A stretch of DNA of 64,000 nt from Plotosus lineatus (GCA_024760905.1 CM045737.1:10168726-10232725); one strand, 5' to 3'. Counted from the stretch's first letter, positions 1 to 11,532 are shown. Program-made: numbers and translations. Notes: generated by a model not told the origin, from the sequence alone.

Positions 1-996
1 TTGCACCGGAAGTACGGTGTACCAGACCCGTTGATACGGGCCATTCAGTCTCTGTATCATTGCAGCCAGAGTTTGGTCCATATTGGGAACAAGAAGTCGA
101 ATCATTTCTGGTGAGGGTTGGAGTTGGCAATGGCTGTCCTTCGTCAGCAATTCTGTTCATAATTTTTAATTATGTTTAGAATTTCTAGGCACAGCCGAGG
201 TGTTGAGGGGTTCTGGTTTGGTGGCCATCAAATCTCATCTGTGCTTTTTATGGATGACGTCCTTTTGGCTTCATCAATCCGGGACCTCCAGCTCTCACTG
301 GAGCAATTTGCAGCCGAGTACAAAGCGGCTAGGATGAATTAGCACCTCCAAGTCCAAGATCATGGTTTTCAGTCGGAAAAGGGTGGAATACATACTTCGG
401 GTCAGAAATGAAGTCCTGGTGCCCCAAGTGGAGGAGTTCAAGTATCTCTGGGTCTTGTTGACGAGTTAGGGAAGGATGGAGCGGGAGATCGACAGGCGAA
501 TCACTGTAGCCTCTGCTGTAAAGCGAAGCTTGTTACCATTCCGTTGTGGTGAAGACGGAGCTGAGCTGTAAAACTCAATTTACCAGTCAATTCTAATGTT
601 CCAACCCCTCACCGATGGTCACGAGCTTTGGGTAGTGATCGAAAGAACAAGATCGCGAATATAAGTGGCCGAAATGAGCTTCCTTCACCGGGTGGCAGGG
701 CTCTCCCTTAGAGAGAGGGTGAGAAACTCAGCCATCTGAGAGGACCTCGAAGTAGAACCACTGCCAGTTGAGGTGGCTCAGGCATCTGGTTGCTTCCTGA
801 TCACCTCCCTGGTGTAGTGTTTCGGGCATGTCCTACAGGGAAGAGACCCCGAGGTCGACCGATAACATACTGGAGGGATTATGTCTCTTGGCTGGTCTGG
901 AAATGGGAGAGGGATGTCTGGACCTCATTGCTTAGGCTGCTGCCCCCCAACCTGACCCCAGATGAAATGGAGGAAAATGATGATGATGATGATGGT
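1..996 (+). mobile_element. Rex3 (RTE-clade LINE) 3' part, degenerate
   Basis: Frameshifted remnant of the Rex3 reverse transcriptase. Recognisable in pieces: RKYGVPDPLIRAIQSLYHCS, then a FADDV-like box mutated to FMDDVL (about 246-263), and the C-terminal TGKRPRGRP (about 838-864). It ends in the GATG-type tail typical of Rex3 (about 978-995). Upstream part lies outside the window. Confidence 0.85.
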
Positions 997-1189
997 TCAG
1001 GGAGCATGAGAAATCATGTTTACATATGTATTGGCACCCCAGAGCCCTGACCATAACCCTATTGTCTGTCAGCTTTGTGGGGGAGGCTGGAGTCAATCTT
1101 AGCAAGAACTGGGGTACATCCAAAGTGGTTTACCCCTCTACTACAGGGCTAACAACCATTAATACTCACATTCACACCTGTGGGCTATA

Positions 1190-1342
1190 GAGAATAGTTG
1201 ATCTGATGTGCATGTGTTTGGAGTGTGGGATGAAACCCGCACAGGAGGATAATGTAAACTCGATGGGAAAAGGCCCAACAAGTAAACCCTGAACCTTCTC
1301 ACTGTGAGGCAACAGCAAGAGCCACTGTGTCACCTAAATCTA
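1190..1342 (-). mobile_element. Fragment of fish tRNA/L2-tailed SINE
   Basis: On the minus strand this reads as the body of a common fish SINE (a tRNA-like B-box area, then the segment around TGCATGTGTTTGGAGTGTGG). Diverged and without clear TSD. Confidence 0.55.
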
Positions 1343-1424
1343 CTCTCCTTTATCCAGTTCAATCATGGCATGTTCTTTATTTGTGTACTTGGTGCTGAAA
1401 CAGTTGTGTTTTTTGAGCTAAATA

Positions 1425-1722
1425 AAATGACCAAAAGTATATTGACACCAGGTCATCACACCCCACATACATCTTAAGCATCTAAATTCCATCTGTTCAC
1501 TCCAAACTTAGTACTTCATTTCTTCATGGACTGCTTTGTGCAAACCCCCTAGTTCCCTAATCTTGATTCTCTCTGTGCCAGACAATTTATAAATTTGACC
1601 TGTTCCAGAACCAGGACGGTATAACAGTACAGCATGCATTAAAAATCAAAAAAAAAAAAAAAACACACATCCAGGTGTGGTGGCCAAGTGTCCGCATACT
1701 TTTGAAAATATATAGTGATGTA
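1425..1722. mobile_element. Short MITE with terminal inverted repeats
   Basis: The left end CAAAAGTATATTGACACC and the complement of the right end CAAAAGTATGCGGACACT (near 1682-1712) form diverged inverted ends, followed on both sides by CACACC-type sequence. Non-coding; superfamily not assigned. Confidence 0.5.
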
Positions 1723-1914
1723 TGTATGTATGTTTAAAATCTCTATTAGAGGTTCATTATGTAAGATCTGTAAATTTTATTTCTCTATTGGTTAAAACTA
1801 GGCAACAATAAATTTGAAAGTGTTTTTTTCCCCCTCACCCCACTTCCATTTACTCCATTTACAAAGAGCCTGAACTGATGTGAACTATTATTTTAGTAAA
1901 AACTACACAGGAAT

Positions 1915-2003
1915 ATAAGAATAAAATAAAATAAAAAATAAAACTAAATAAAAATAAAAAGCAAAATAAAAAAAAAAAATAAATAAAAAAAAAAGCAAAA
2001 TAA
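1915..2003. repeat. A-rich low-complexity tract
   Basis: Runs of AAATAAAA-type simple repeat with interspersed C. Confidence 0.8.
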
Positions 2004-2375
2004 AACTAAATTTTTATGGTGAATTTTTGTTTCATTTAAGCATTATTCAGAGTTTCTGATTAGATAGTATCTATCATCATAAGAGAGCAAACCAATGGCA
2101 TTGAGCCATTGTCTTGTAGTAGCTTATGGGGCCTATTTCATAATCAGGGTAGTTCACAGTAACTCAGAAATAAAACTCCTCATTTTTGTGGTTTCTTGTT
2201 CCCAGTCAATATATCAGAGCTACAGGTCTAATGGTGTCTCAATTACACCGGGTAAAAGTATAACAGGTACAGGATCTCAAGAATAACTAAAGTTTCAAAT
2301 AAAGGATCTGGCATCACATGTAAAGAGTCGCAGCATTGAGAATAAAAACTTATGTAACTTCTCTGAGCAGGTTTC

Positions 2376-3655
2376 ATGCAATAATAGTTGTATATAATAT
2401 TATTAACTGCAGAGCCATACGATGAAGTTATGGGAAAGAATACTGGAAGCTAGACTAAGGGCAGAGGTCAGCATTTGTGAACAACAGTTTGGTTTCATGC
2501 CAAGAAAGAGCACCACAGATGCAGTGTTTGCCTTGAGGATGTTAATGGAGAAGTACAGAGAAGGTCAGAGGGAGCTGCATTGTGCCTTTGTGGATCTGGA
2601 GAAAGCATATGACAGGGTGCCGAGAGAAGAACTGTGGTATTGCATGAGGAAGTCTGGAGTGGCAGAGAAGTATGTTAGAGTGGTGCAGGACATGTATGAG
2701 AGATGTAAGACAGTGGTGAGGTGTGCTGTCGGTGTGACAGAAGAGTTCAAGGTGGACGTGGGACTGCATCAAGGGTCAGCTCTCAGCCCCTTCTTGTTTG
2801 CTATGGTGATGGACAGGCTGACAGACGAGGTTAGACAAGATTCCCCATGGACTATGATGTTTGCAGATGACATCGTGATCTGTAGTGAGAGCAGAGAACA
2901 AGTGCAGGAAAACCTAGAGAGGTGGAGGTATGCCCTGGAAAGGAGGGGAATGAAGATTAGCCTCAGTAAGACAGAATACATGTGCATGAATGACAAGGAC
3001 CCAAGAGGAACGGTGAGATTACAGGGAGCAGAGATAAGAAAGGTGGAGGATTTTAAGTACTTAGGCTCAACAATCCAGAGCAATGGAGAGTGTGGAAAAG
3101 AGGTCAAGAAGCGTGTGCAGGCAGGTTGGAATGGTTGGAGAAAAGTGTCCGGTGTGATGTGTGATAGGAGGGTATCGGCAAGAATGAAAGGAAAAGTGTA
3201 CAAGACGGTGTTGAGGCCAACGATGTTGTATGGGTTAGAAACAGTGGCCCTGGGGAAAAGACAGGAGGCAGAGCTGGAGGTAGCAAAGATGAAAATGTTG
3301 AGGTTCTCTTTGGGAGTAACGAGGATGGATAGGATTAGGAATGAGCACATCAGAGGGACAGCACATGTAAGAGGTTTTGGAGACAAAGTCAGAGAGGCTA
3401 GATTGAGATGGTTTGGACATGTACAGAGGAGAGATAGTGAGTATATTGGTAATAGGATGCTGAGGCTGGAACTACCAGGCAAAAGGCCTAGAGGAAGACC
3501 AAAGAGACGATTCATGGATGTGGTGAAAGAGGACATGAAGGTCGTTGGTGTAAGAGAAGAAGATGCAGAGGATAGGGTGAGATGGAGGCAGATGATTCGC
3601 TGTGGCGACCCCTGAAGGGAAAAGCCGAAAGGAAAAGAAGAAGAGGAAGTAACAA
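2376..3655 (+). mobile_element. 5'-truncated RTE-clade LINE (copy 1) with non-LINE 5' junction
   Basis: RT and C-terminal portion of an RTE/BovB-like LINE; the 3' end GGCGACCCCTGAAGGGAAAA is followed by an AAG-rich tail. The first ~36 bp (to about 2411) are not part of the longer LINE copies in this window but are shared with the copy at 8106-9392. Confidence 0.85.
2422..3615 (+). CDS. RTE-clade LINE reverse transcriptase, uninterrupted 397 aa
   Basis: Retrotransposon reverse transcriptase that copies LINE RNA at a nicked target. Visible RT blocks: [24 protein letters not shown] (the catalytic Asp of motif A), [18 protein letters not shown], then the catalytic box MMFADDIVI, followed by YLGS. 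After that come the thumb and a C-terminal Arg-rich segment RGRPKRRFMD, ending IRCGDP. The frame is open but lacks the N-terminal apurinic endonuclease, so it cannot be autonomous. Its 3' end overlaps the conserved tail of the element. Confidence 0.88.
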   Translation: MKLWERILEARLRAEVSICEQQFGFMPRKSTTDAVFALRMLMEKYREGQRELHCAFVDLEKAYDRVPREELWYCMRKSGVAEKYVRVVQDMYERCKTVVRCAVGVTEEFKVDVGLHQGSALSPFLFAMVMDRLTDEVRQDSPWTMMFADDIVICSESREQVQENLERWRYALERRGMKISLSKTEYMCMNDKDPRGTVRLQGAEIRKVEDFKYLGSTIQSNGECGKEVKKRVQAGWNGWRKVSGVMCDRRVSARMKGKVYKTVLRPTMLYGLETVALGKRQEAELEVAKMKMLRFSLGVTRMDRIRNEHIRGTAHVRGFGDKVREARLRWFGHVQRRDSEYIGNRMLRLELPGKRPRGRPKRRFMDVVKEDMKVVGVREEDAEDRVRWRQMIRCGDP

Positions 3656-3924
3656 CAGCATCAGTGACGATCATAGTTTTGCGGAGAAGACAATTTTTGA
3701 CGGACATATTTATCAAGCTATTATGGAACTGTGTACAGAAAGTATTCCATATCCAATCCCATTTATATTAAGAAAAACTAATATCTATAAAAACCATTTC
3801 TGTCATCCACATGTAATGTGTACTTTCCAGAAAGACTTTTTGCTGAACAAAGGACCCCGACAAAGCCAATTAGATTATAAATAGATATTATATGCAGCAG
3901 AACATCTTGCTAGATTGTATAAAA

Positions 3925-4515
3925 ACAAAAACAGATGAATAAATCTTGCACATTTAAATCTATACATCTATTTTCAGTGCCACGTCACTGGCGCGCAGCG
4001 GAGAGCCAATGCTTTCTGTATGTGGGCGTGTCCGACACCTCGAAACTCTATATAACAACAGCCTCAGACTGCGTGTGTTGTTCTTGAGTAAAGAGGTAAA
4101 TTTCCCTCGTTTTGATCGGCTCATTTGCACGAAGCCAAGCACAGCTGGCAAGCAAACACAAATGAACAGACATGGAAAAACCTCAACCCGCAGACCAGCT
4201 GATTGCCAAAACTTGGGACGCGCTTCCTGTCACATAAACACTGCAGCGTGTGAGTCCTGTCGTATTGACCACGTTTGGCTCCACATGCACACGTGAGCAG
4301 ACCTTCTCACACCTGAAAAACATCAAGCTGCGGTCACGTTTAACAGATGGAAACCTGAATGCCTGCATGAAACTGAACGCTCCCCGTATCAACCAGATTA
4401 CAAAGCTATCAGGAAAACCATGCCGCACCAGAAGTCGCATTAATAGTTAGAAATACTTTTCTTATTCCCAAATAACTTCATTATGACGATGTTGTTTAAA
4501 ATAAATTTCAGAATT
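3925..4515 (+). mobile_element. hAT transposon fragment (transposase C-terminus)
   Basis: In pieces it encodes the hAT dimerisation segment: CTREQTFSHLKNIK then [13 protein letters not shown] (about 4270-4380). The same family on the opposite strand forms the element at 15111-15964, including the ACATGCACACG and TTAACAGATGG-type stretches. No intact frame. Confidence 0.7.
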
Positions 4516-4680
4516 GAATGTTGTACTTGGTCAAAATTTGAGCAATATTTGCCTCGGATAACACGAAAATTCCTCTATATAGAAATAAACAAGATACAGT
4601 CATAAAGTTTGCAAGTGCCTACTTAAGGGGGGGTCCCTTGTATAATTTTAATAAGACAACTTGTATACTATTTACTAGTG

Positions 4681-5078
4681 ACAGGTGGTGTAGTGGTTTG
4701 CACATCTGTATGACAGCAACATGGTCCTGGTTTCGAGTCCCAAGATTGGGAATTTCAGTGTGGAGATTTTATGTTTACCTTTTGCCTGCATTGAGTTCCC
4801 TCTGGATACTCTGGTTTTCTTCCAACAGTCCAAAGACCTGCGCATTAGACTATCTGGCTACTCCAAATTGTCCCTATTAGACTATCTGGCTACTCCAAAT
4901 TGCCCCTTATGTGTCAATCTGAGTATGAATGTGAATGGACACGTGTGAATGTGTTGGTACTGTCATGGTCTGAAGAATTGTTAAGAGTGTACCCAGCTTT
5001 CGTCGAGTGTCGGCTGAGATAAGCTCCAGCCTACCTCGACCCGGATAGAAGGAAGTGGCTCGTCAAAAAAAAAAGTGA
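4681..5078 (+). mobile_element. tRNA-headed SINE with L2-like tail
   Basis: Head with A-box-like GGTGTAGTGGTTTGCAC and B-box-like GGTTTCGAGTCCC, a body typical of the common fish SINE, and an L2-like tail (GATAAGCTCCAGCC). An internal 30 bp direct duplication lies at about 4846-4905. Confidence 0.7.
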
Positions 5079-5299
5079 GTGTGCAATGGCGCCCTCTAGT
5101 GTTCACCTACTAGCCGATCAGCTGACAAAACAAGGTAGAAGAAGAAAAATGAGAATAATAAACGAAATACATTTCTCAAAATACTAAAAAAAAAAGAAAA
5201 TACGTTCCATTTAGTTAATGCGTTTAAAAGTGAATAAAGATTTTTAAAATTTTGTGTTTGTAGCTAATACTGTAATGATGATCAATTTCGAGTACGTGT

Positions 5300-5700
5300 T
5301 CACTTTAAACAGAAAGGTGACGCGTCCCTCACGTTAACGGTACGTATACACACACGCGCGCGCGCGCACACACACACACACACACACGACGGACGTGATG
5401 AGAAGCGTTTGCACAGTCGATCATTCAGCTGTATTAAACCCCAGCGGCTTTAATTTGTGTCTGAAAGTGGTGAGTTGCTTTCTCCACATCTTCCCAGAGT
5501 TTCAGTGGCTTGCGTGTAGCATGACGTCACGCGTCGCTAAGCTACACATTAGCCAGTTAGCCGTTTGGTTAGCTCGCCAGTCTCAGCTGAAGCTGTTATG
5601 TTGTCCGCTTCTAATTTTTTTTTTCACAGAAAGAAGAGCCCAGTGTTTCGCCTCACTAATCCTGACAACATGAAGGTGAAACTACGATGTGTGTTGTTTG
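5300..5700 (+). promoter_or_regulatory. Candidate fam20b promoter and non-coding 5' exon(s)
   Basis: A CpG-rich patch with a perfect CRE palindrome TGACGTCA at 5522-5529. A donor-like GTGAGT lies at 5470. A strong acceptor (poly-T then CACAG, exon from 5630) is followed by a donor-like GTGAAA at 5676. Vertebrate FAM20B genes begin with a non-coding exon well upstream of the ATG exon, so the position fits. Exon borders and the transcription start are inferred; no transcript evidence is available. Confidence 0.45.
5345..5389. repeat. CA/CG dinucleotide repeat
   Basis: Alternating purine-pyrimidine run just upstream of the candidate promoter. Confidence 0.9.
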
Positions 5701-6339
5701 TGTTGTGTTTATTTACCTGCTAACGTAGCTTGTGCTAACTAGCTGTGAGGAGCAGCAAGCTGAGGCAATGTTTTCCTGACTGACATAAAAAAAACATATT
5801 TAATTGTATTTACTTGGTTTATAGTCGGAGGGCAAATAATTACTCAGGTAACATCACGGCTAATTGAAAGCTAGACTATTAGCCGGTGATGTTTAATTGT
5901 TAAATAATCATTCGGAAGAGATGAGCTTTCTGTGCTCATTCATAATACTCTACTATACACCATGTAATGTCAGGAGATATTGCACCAGACACCGAGTATA
6001 TCATTCACCAGGCTCAATAAATGTGGAAATAACTCTACAGTTTGGTTCTTCATCTCTGAATGGTTCAGTGGGACTTGTGGTTCGGCTATGAATGGCGACA
6101 CAGCACTGTACAGAGGAAGGAGGTGAAGTCCTGCCTGTGTGCAAACTTTCACGCTCAGCCTGAACCATGGACTTCATGCCTCTGCCCTTTTCCTTCAGCT
6201 CTTCGTTCTAGATTCATTTCTTCAAGAAAAGAAAGAGGATTCGATGAAATACGGGGCTGCAGAACCCCCCCCCTGCCATCTCACAAAGTCTGTGCCAAGA
6301 GGTGTGAGACTTGATCAGCTTTGACACAGAACAGGACAG

Positions 6340-6580
6340 GACAGTGTTTGACAGCTGTATGATGGGTGGTGTATCTCGTAGCAGGAAGGTCCTGGGTTCG
6401 AGTCTCGGCCTCGGTGAGGGCATCTCTGTCTCTGGTTTATGTTGTCCTCGTGCTTGCTCAGGTAAACACTGCGAAGGTGGTAAGCTACCTGGCTATTCCA
6501 GGTTGGTCCTATGGGTCAGGGTGAGTGTGAATGGTTTCGGTGTTGCCGTGTGACGGACTGGGAAGCTGTTCAGGGTGTAC
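6340..6580 (+). mobile_element. tRNA-headed SINE (L2-tailed family), diverged
   Basis: B-box-like GGTCCTGGGTTCGAGTC at about 6390, followed by the family body and a CTGTTCAGGGTGTACC end. Confidence 0.65.
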
Positions 6581-6709
6581 CTCTACCATTACCATGCCAG
6601 ACACTGGATGTGGCACAGTGCTGTAGCAGTGAACACCTCCACCTCAGAGAGAGCGGTTTTGAGTCCCAGACTCGGCAAGGAGGCTAATAGAAAGTTCCAA
6701 ACTGACCAC

Positions 6710-6860
6710 AAAGGTGTGCGCCTATGCGTGCCCGTGCGTGCGTATGCGCGTGCCAGCGTGCGTGCGTGTGCCTGCGCACGTGCGTGCGTAAGTGTGTGTG
6801 CTTGCACGTGCATGTGTATGAGTGCGCGAGCGTGCGCATGCAAGTGTGTGTATGTGCGAG
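6710..6860. repeat. GTGC/GTGT-type low-complexity tract
   Basis: About 150 bp of imperfect GTGCGTGC-like repeats. Open frames on both strands here are artefacts of the repeat. Confidence 0.85.
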
Positions 6861-7049
6861 CTGCCCTGCAAGTAGGTGTTCCAATTTGCCCATATGTGAG
6901 AGTGTGGACGGTTTTTTGTGTGTGGGTTTTGTTTGTTTGCTCTCACCTTCTTCCCGTGTCTGCAAACATAGGCACGAGTGTCCCCATGACTCTGAAGGAT
7001 TAAGCGTTTCGGAAAATAAGTGAATGATGAATATATGTATATTCGGTTC

Positions 7050-7075
7050 TTGATTTTTTTTTTTTTTTTTTTTTT
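7050..7075. repeat. Poly-T tract
   Basis: Homopolymer run, perhaps a decayed retroelement tail. Confidence 0.8.
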
Positions 7076-7366
7076 CCTTTCGCTTTACAATACTCGTGTC
7101 AGATTAAACAGTCACACTGCCATAATTTATTGCCCTGCCCTTGTCAGAAGATCAAACCAGATTGAACCATTTTGATGCTGGCCAATCAGTGCAGACCGGG
7201 GTCAAGCAGCTGTGAATTAGGGCTGCACGAGGAATGTTGAGGACCATGTTGGGGGAGCCGCCGGATCAGCCGAAAAAAGATCAACAAATCTCAACATTCT
7301 CCACTTCCACCTCCTTTCTTTTTCATGTGGTTTATCAGTCATGGCAAAATCTGTCTGATCTCACTG

Positions 7367-7390
7367 ATAATAATAATAATAATAATAATA
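7367..7390. repeat. (AAT)n microsatellite
   Basis: About eight AAT units. Confidence 0.9.
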
Positions 7391-7771
7391 CCCAGTCGTG
7401 TCACAGAATCAAAGAAAAATATCAAGTATATTTAGTTTTTTTATAGCTGCACATCAATTATCTACAGAAATCAATATAAACTTTCTAAAATATTTTATTT
7501 AATGTTACTGGCAATTAAATTAATCGTTGTGATTGTATTGATGTTGCTACTCTTAAACATCTTAACTTCAAAATGGTAAAAATAATTTTATTATTTTTAC
7601 ATATTTGGAGTGAAAAATGTACCAGGTCCGTAGCCCAATGTTCTTACTCTAGAAATTTTGTGTTTTGAGATTAAGAAAAAATTTCCAAACATATTGGAAA
7701 TTGATCTTGAGGGAACTGAACTAAAAGCTCATTAAAACTCCAAACTGGGCAGTTTTCCACGCTGTAGTGCA

Positions 7772-7910
7772 ACAGGTTTTGATACTTGACTGATTTTTAG
7801 TGGACAGGAAGGAAACCCATGCAAGCAAACAAACCACAGAAACGCCCAAGAATCGAACCCAGGACCTAGTTGTCTTGAGGTGGGCGTGCTAACCGCTGTG
7901 CTACCATGAT
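7772..7910 (-). mobile_element. SINE fragment (L2-tailed family)
   Basis: On the minus strand: GTTAGCACGCCCACC then a B-box GGTTCGATTC (complement near 7851-7861) and the GGGTTTCCTTCC body. Confidence 0.55.
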
Positions 7911-8105
7911 ACCTTATGGGAATTTAAAGTCATCAGTTTTTTTTTTTTAAGTCATCAGTTTCGTGAATATTTTTTCATGTCCAGATTTAAAAAAGCAACA
8001 GTACTCTACCTTGGGACAACATTAAAGTGAGAAGTCACATGATCACCCTGCATTTCTCCCCGTAATTCAGAACTAATTTGCATATAACTACAGAGTGCAG
8101 TATTC

Positions 8106-9392
8106 TTTCTTTCACTCTTTCACATGTCGTCTTGTCCTTTCGGCGTTTCCCTTCAGGGGTTGCTACAGCGAATCATTTGCCTCCATCTCACCCTATCCTC
8201 TGCATCTTTTTCTCTTACACCAACTGCCTTCATGTCCTCCTTCACCACATCCATGAATCGTCTCTTTGGTCTTCCTCTAGGCCTTCTGCCTGGTAGTTCC
8301 AACCTCAACATCCTACTACCAATATACTCACTATCCCTCCTCTGTACATGTCCAAACCATCTCAATCTAGCCTCTCTGACTTTGTCTCCAAAACATCTTA
8401 CATGTGCTGTCCCTCTGATGTGCTCATTCCTGATCCTATCCATCCTCGTTACTCCCAAAGAGAACCTCAACATTTTCATCTTTGCTACCTCCAGCTCTGC
8501 CTCCTGTCTTTTCCCCAGGGCCACTGTTTATAAACTATTACACCATCGCTTCCCTCAACACCGTCTTGTACATTTTTCCTTTCATTTTTGCCGATACCTT
8601 CCTATCACACATCACACCGGACACTTTTCTCCAACCAGTCCAACCAGCCTGCATACGCTTCTTCACCTCTTTTCCACACTCTCCATTGCTCTGGATTGTT
8701 GAGCCTAAGTACTTAAATCCTCCACCTTCCTTAACTCTGCTCCTTGTACCCTCACCGTTCCTGTTGGGTCCTTGGCATTCATACACATGTATTCTGTCTT
8801 ACTGAGGCTAACCTTCATTCCCCTCCTTTCTAGGGCATACCTCCACCTCTCTCGGTTTTCCTGTACTTGTTCTCTGCTCTCACTACAGATCACAATGTCA
8901 TCTGCAAACATCATAGTCCATGGAGATTCTTGCCTAACCTCGTCTGTCAGCCTGTCCATCACCATAGCAAACAAGAAAGGGCTCAGAGGAGACCCTTTAT
9001 GCAGCCCTACCGCCACCTTGAACTCTTCTCTCACACCGACAGCACACCTCACCACTGTCTTACATCTCTCATACATGTCCTGCACCACTCTAACACACTT
9101 CTCTGCCACTCCAGACGTTCTCATGCAATACCACAGTTCCTCTCTCGGCACCCTGTCATATGCTTTCTCCAGATCCACAAAGGCACAATGCAGCTCCCTC
9201 TGACCTTCTCTGTACTTCTCCATTAACATCCTCAAGGCAAACACTGCATCTGTGGTGCTCTTTCTTGGCATGAAACCAAACTGTTGTTCACAAATGCTGA
9301 CCTCTGCCCTTAGTCTAGCTTCCAGTATTCTTTCCCATAACTTCATCGTATGGCTCTGCAGTTAATAATATTATATACAACTATTATTGCAT
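8106..9392 (-). mobile_element. 5'-truncated RTE LINE (copy 2), inverted partner of copy 1
   Basis: Reads on the minus strand as the same RT region as copy 1, broken by a frameshift near 8705-8786 and a further indel near 8525-8540. The FADD box survives ([16 protein letters not shown], about 8895). It begins with the same non-LINE flank as copy 1 (9355-9392), so the junction is shared. Confidence 0.85.
8705..9346 (-). pseudogene. RTE reverse transcriptase N-terminal part, frameshifted
   Basis: 213 aa from MKLWERILEA through MMFADDIVI to KVEDLST. The continuation lies in another frame (8538-8786, then 8153-8524, ending in IRCSNP). The element is therefore a dead copy. A changed HKGSPLSP replaces HQGSALSP of copy 1. 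Confidence 0.8.
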
Positions 9393-9419
9393 ATATTATA
9401 TACAACTATTATTGCATAT

Positions 9420-9513
9420 ATTCTGACCTTCTCTGTACTTCTCTATTAACATCCTCAAGGCAAACACTGTGTCTGTGGTGCTCTTTCTTGGCATGAAACC
9501 ATACTTTTCTCTT
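9420..9513 (-). mobile_element. Small RTE LINE fragment duplicated beside copy 2
   Basis: Repeats the segment found at about 9200-9285 (CTGACCTTCTCTGTACTTCT and on to GGCATGAAACCA) a second time, just beyond the copy 2 junction. Confidence 0.75.
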
Positions 9514-10012
9514 CAGGAGTCTGATTGGATATTTGTTTGCTATGTGAACAGAAGTGCCTGAGTTTTCTTTGCACCTAATTTATTTTTTCAGAAGTTCTGT
9601 ATTGTCTGTCTGATTTGCTAGTTTAATATGTATATACTGTTGTTATTGTCATTAATTTGCTTTACATGAAAGGTGGAATTCTTGCAATTTGCAATCTCAT
9701 GAGAATAAAACGGCAGCCTTTTAAACAGGCTAACTTTGTAAATCTAAGTTAAAACCCAGCTGATGATGAAAGTAGACATATGTTCATGTGTCACAAGAGA
9801 GTTTGGAAGGTTTTCATTTCATTTTACTTAAAGGCAGTTAGCCAGTTAACTGCTCATTGGGGTGCAGTTGAACATTGAAGCCCTACCTTCCAACTAAGTA
9901 CTTCATTACTTGATGTCAAAATCAAATTGAAAAAAGATAAGACCGCTAAAAATAAATGGCGGACCAAAATACTTGACCTTCTAAAGTTTGGAGTGTGTGT
10001 GTTTGTGTGTAT

Positions 10013-11532
10013 ATGTGAGCCACTCCACCAAAAGTAGGCTCTTGCATCCAAAAATGAGCTTTTTACACAGTCAGATCGAGGAGACCCAAAGCTGCAAAAT
10101 GCAGCAAAAAGTTTGCCAATACCTTGAAAACTGACCGAGCTATGCCATTTCTTGTCTCAGCATTCAACTAAAAATTTCACAAGACGTTTTTGAGAAAAAT
10201 GAGCACAAAGATTGCACTTCTTCCAAGATCATTAGTCCTTTGCAACCAAACATTTTTATGCACCTCAGCCATATAAACTTTTAGAAAACATGTCTAGGAA
10301 AAGTTTTAGGACGAGATAAGAGAAATCATCCTCATTTTAATCTGACAGGCCCTTTTTAAACCCATCACAAAAAACGACTTGTTTCTGTTTATTCCAATAA
10401 AAACAGTATGTATCTTTTCGACCATTATATAAAGGTTCAAATGCCTTCAAATGATACTTATTGAAAAAAACAAAAAACAAAAGCACTGTCGGGTTGAAAC
10501 AATCACACTGAAAGTAAGAAAACTACATAACAAAACTCTCTGATCTCTTTATACAAGTAAGCTTCATCAACTCTGCCCTCATCATTATCTTCATCTATAG
10601 CATGCTCAGTAGAAAGGATCATATCATCATCAAATACAAAAAACTGACTCATGCACACTTTTATTAACAGGCGCCTCATCAAAATATTCATCGACACAGT
10701 TGGCATCATCATAATCAGTTGGTTCATCTGTAAAAGGAATGAAGCATTTAAGTATTTTTCAGGTCTTGACCAATTTTCGTACAAAACTAAACAACCCACG
10801 ATCCAGCAAGTCCCGTCCAGACAAGATAACACACACATCAAATAATCCAAAAAATTCCATCAAATTTTGCATGCAGAGAAAAATACTCACAGGTGAAATA
10901 ATTTTCAAGAACGCCAAGCATTCCGGCATCTTCAAAGCCCAATTCTCGTGTTGAATTTAACCTCTATACTCATTCTGCTAGACATCACAGTAAACCGGAA
11001 GTAAACACCGGAAGTTAACGTGTAACGGGCACTGCGCATGTGCAAGCCCGAACTGACCAATCAGTGTGCTTGTTTCAGATCTTCCTTAGCAACTAGCCTG
11101 CATTGTTTACGAGCATATTGTCTTCCTAACCTTTATTTTATTTGCTGAAACGGCATGGAAGCTCATTTTAATATCAAAACAGTATCCAAAATGGAAAGAA
11201 CACTTTCACGGTCGTTCTTCTGGTGTATGGATTATAGCGTGTCTTGTCCCGAACTCGGTGAATAGTTGCAACGAAAACCAGAAAGTTTTGCTCCTGTTTT
11301 TATCTAGTTTTATGAGGGTACTCGCCAGAAAAATGGGAAAAAAGACATTTTTAGTGAGTTTTAGTTGATTTCACGTGAGCAAGTGATAGTTGAATACTTG
11401 TTTTAATAGTTTATGCAAAAATCTGAATTTCGATAAAAATGGTCCATTTTTCTTTTCTGGTCATTATCTCAAAAGTGATCTGTGCGACAAGCGCCTACTT
11501 TCGGGGGAGCTCCTCAAATATAATGTGTGTGT
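10013..11532. mobile_element. Putative TIR DNA transposon, non-autonomous
   Basis: The left end CACCAAAAGTAGGCTCTTGC (from about 10024) and the complement of the right end CCGAAAGTAGGCGCTTGTCG (right end at about 11489-11510) are diverged inverted repeats. The interior includes GTTAACGTGTAACGGGCACT (about 11016), also seen at about 54889. The same terminal motif occurs near 54283. The minus-strand frame at 10503-10850 (115 aa, acidic) resembles no family I know. Superfamily unassigned. Confidence 0.45.

Noticed and set aside
2769..3716. 315-aa minus-strand frame
   Set aside because: Antisense shadow of the LINE reverse transcriptase; the same antisense pattern recurs at the other copies.
4183..4440. 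85-aa minus-strand frame near 4.3 kb
   Set aside because: Antisense to the hAT transposase fragment.
6575..7023. Open frames rich in Cys/Val/Arg (plus) and His/Thr (minus)
   Set aside because: Translation of a GTGC/GTGT simple repeat on both strands.
10503..10850. 115-aa minus-strand frame with an acidic C-terminal half
   Set aside because: No family recognised; lies inside a putative transposon and is best regarded as its decayed interior.
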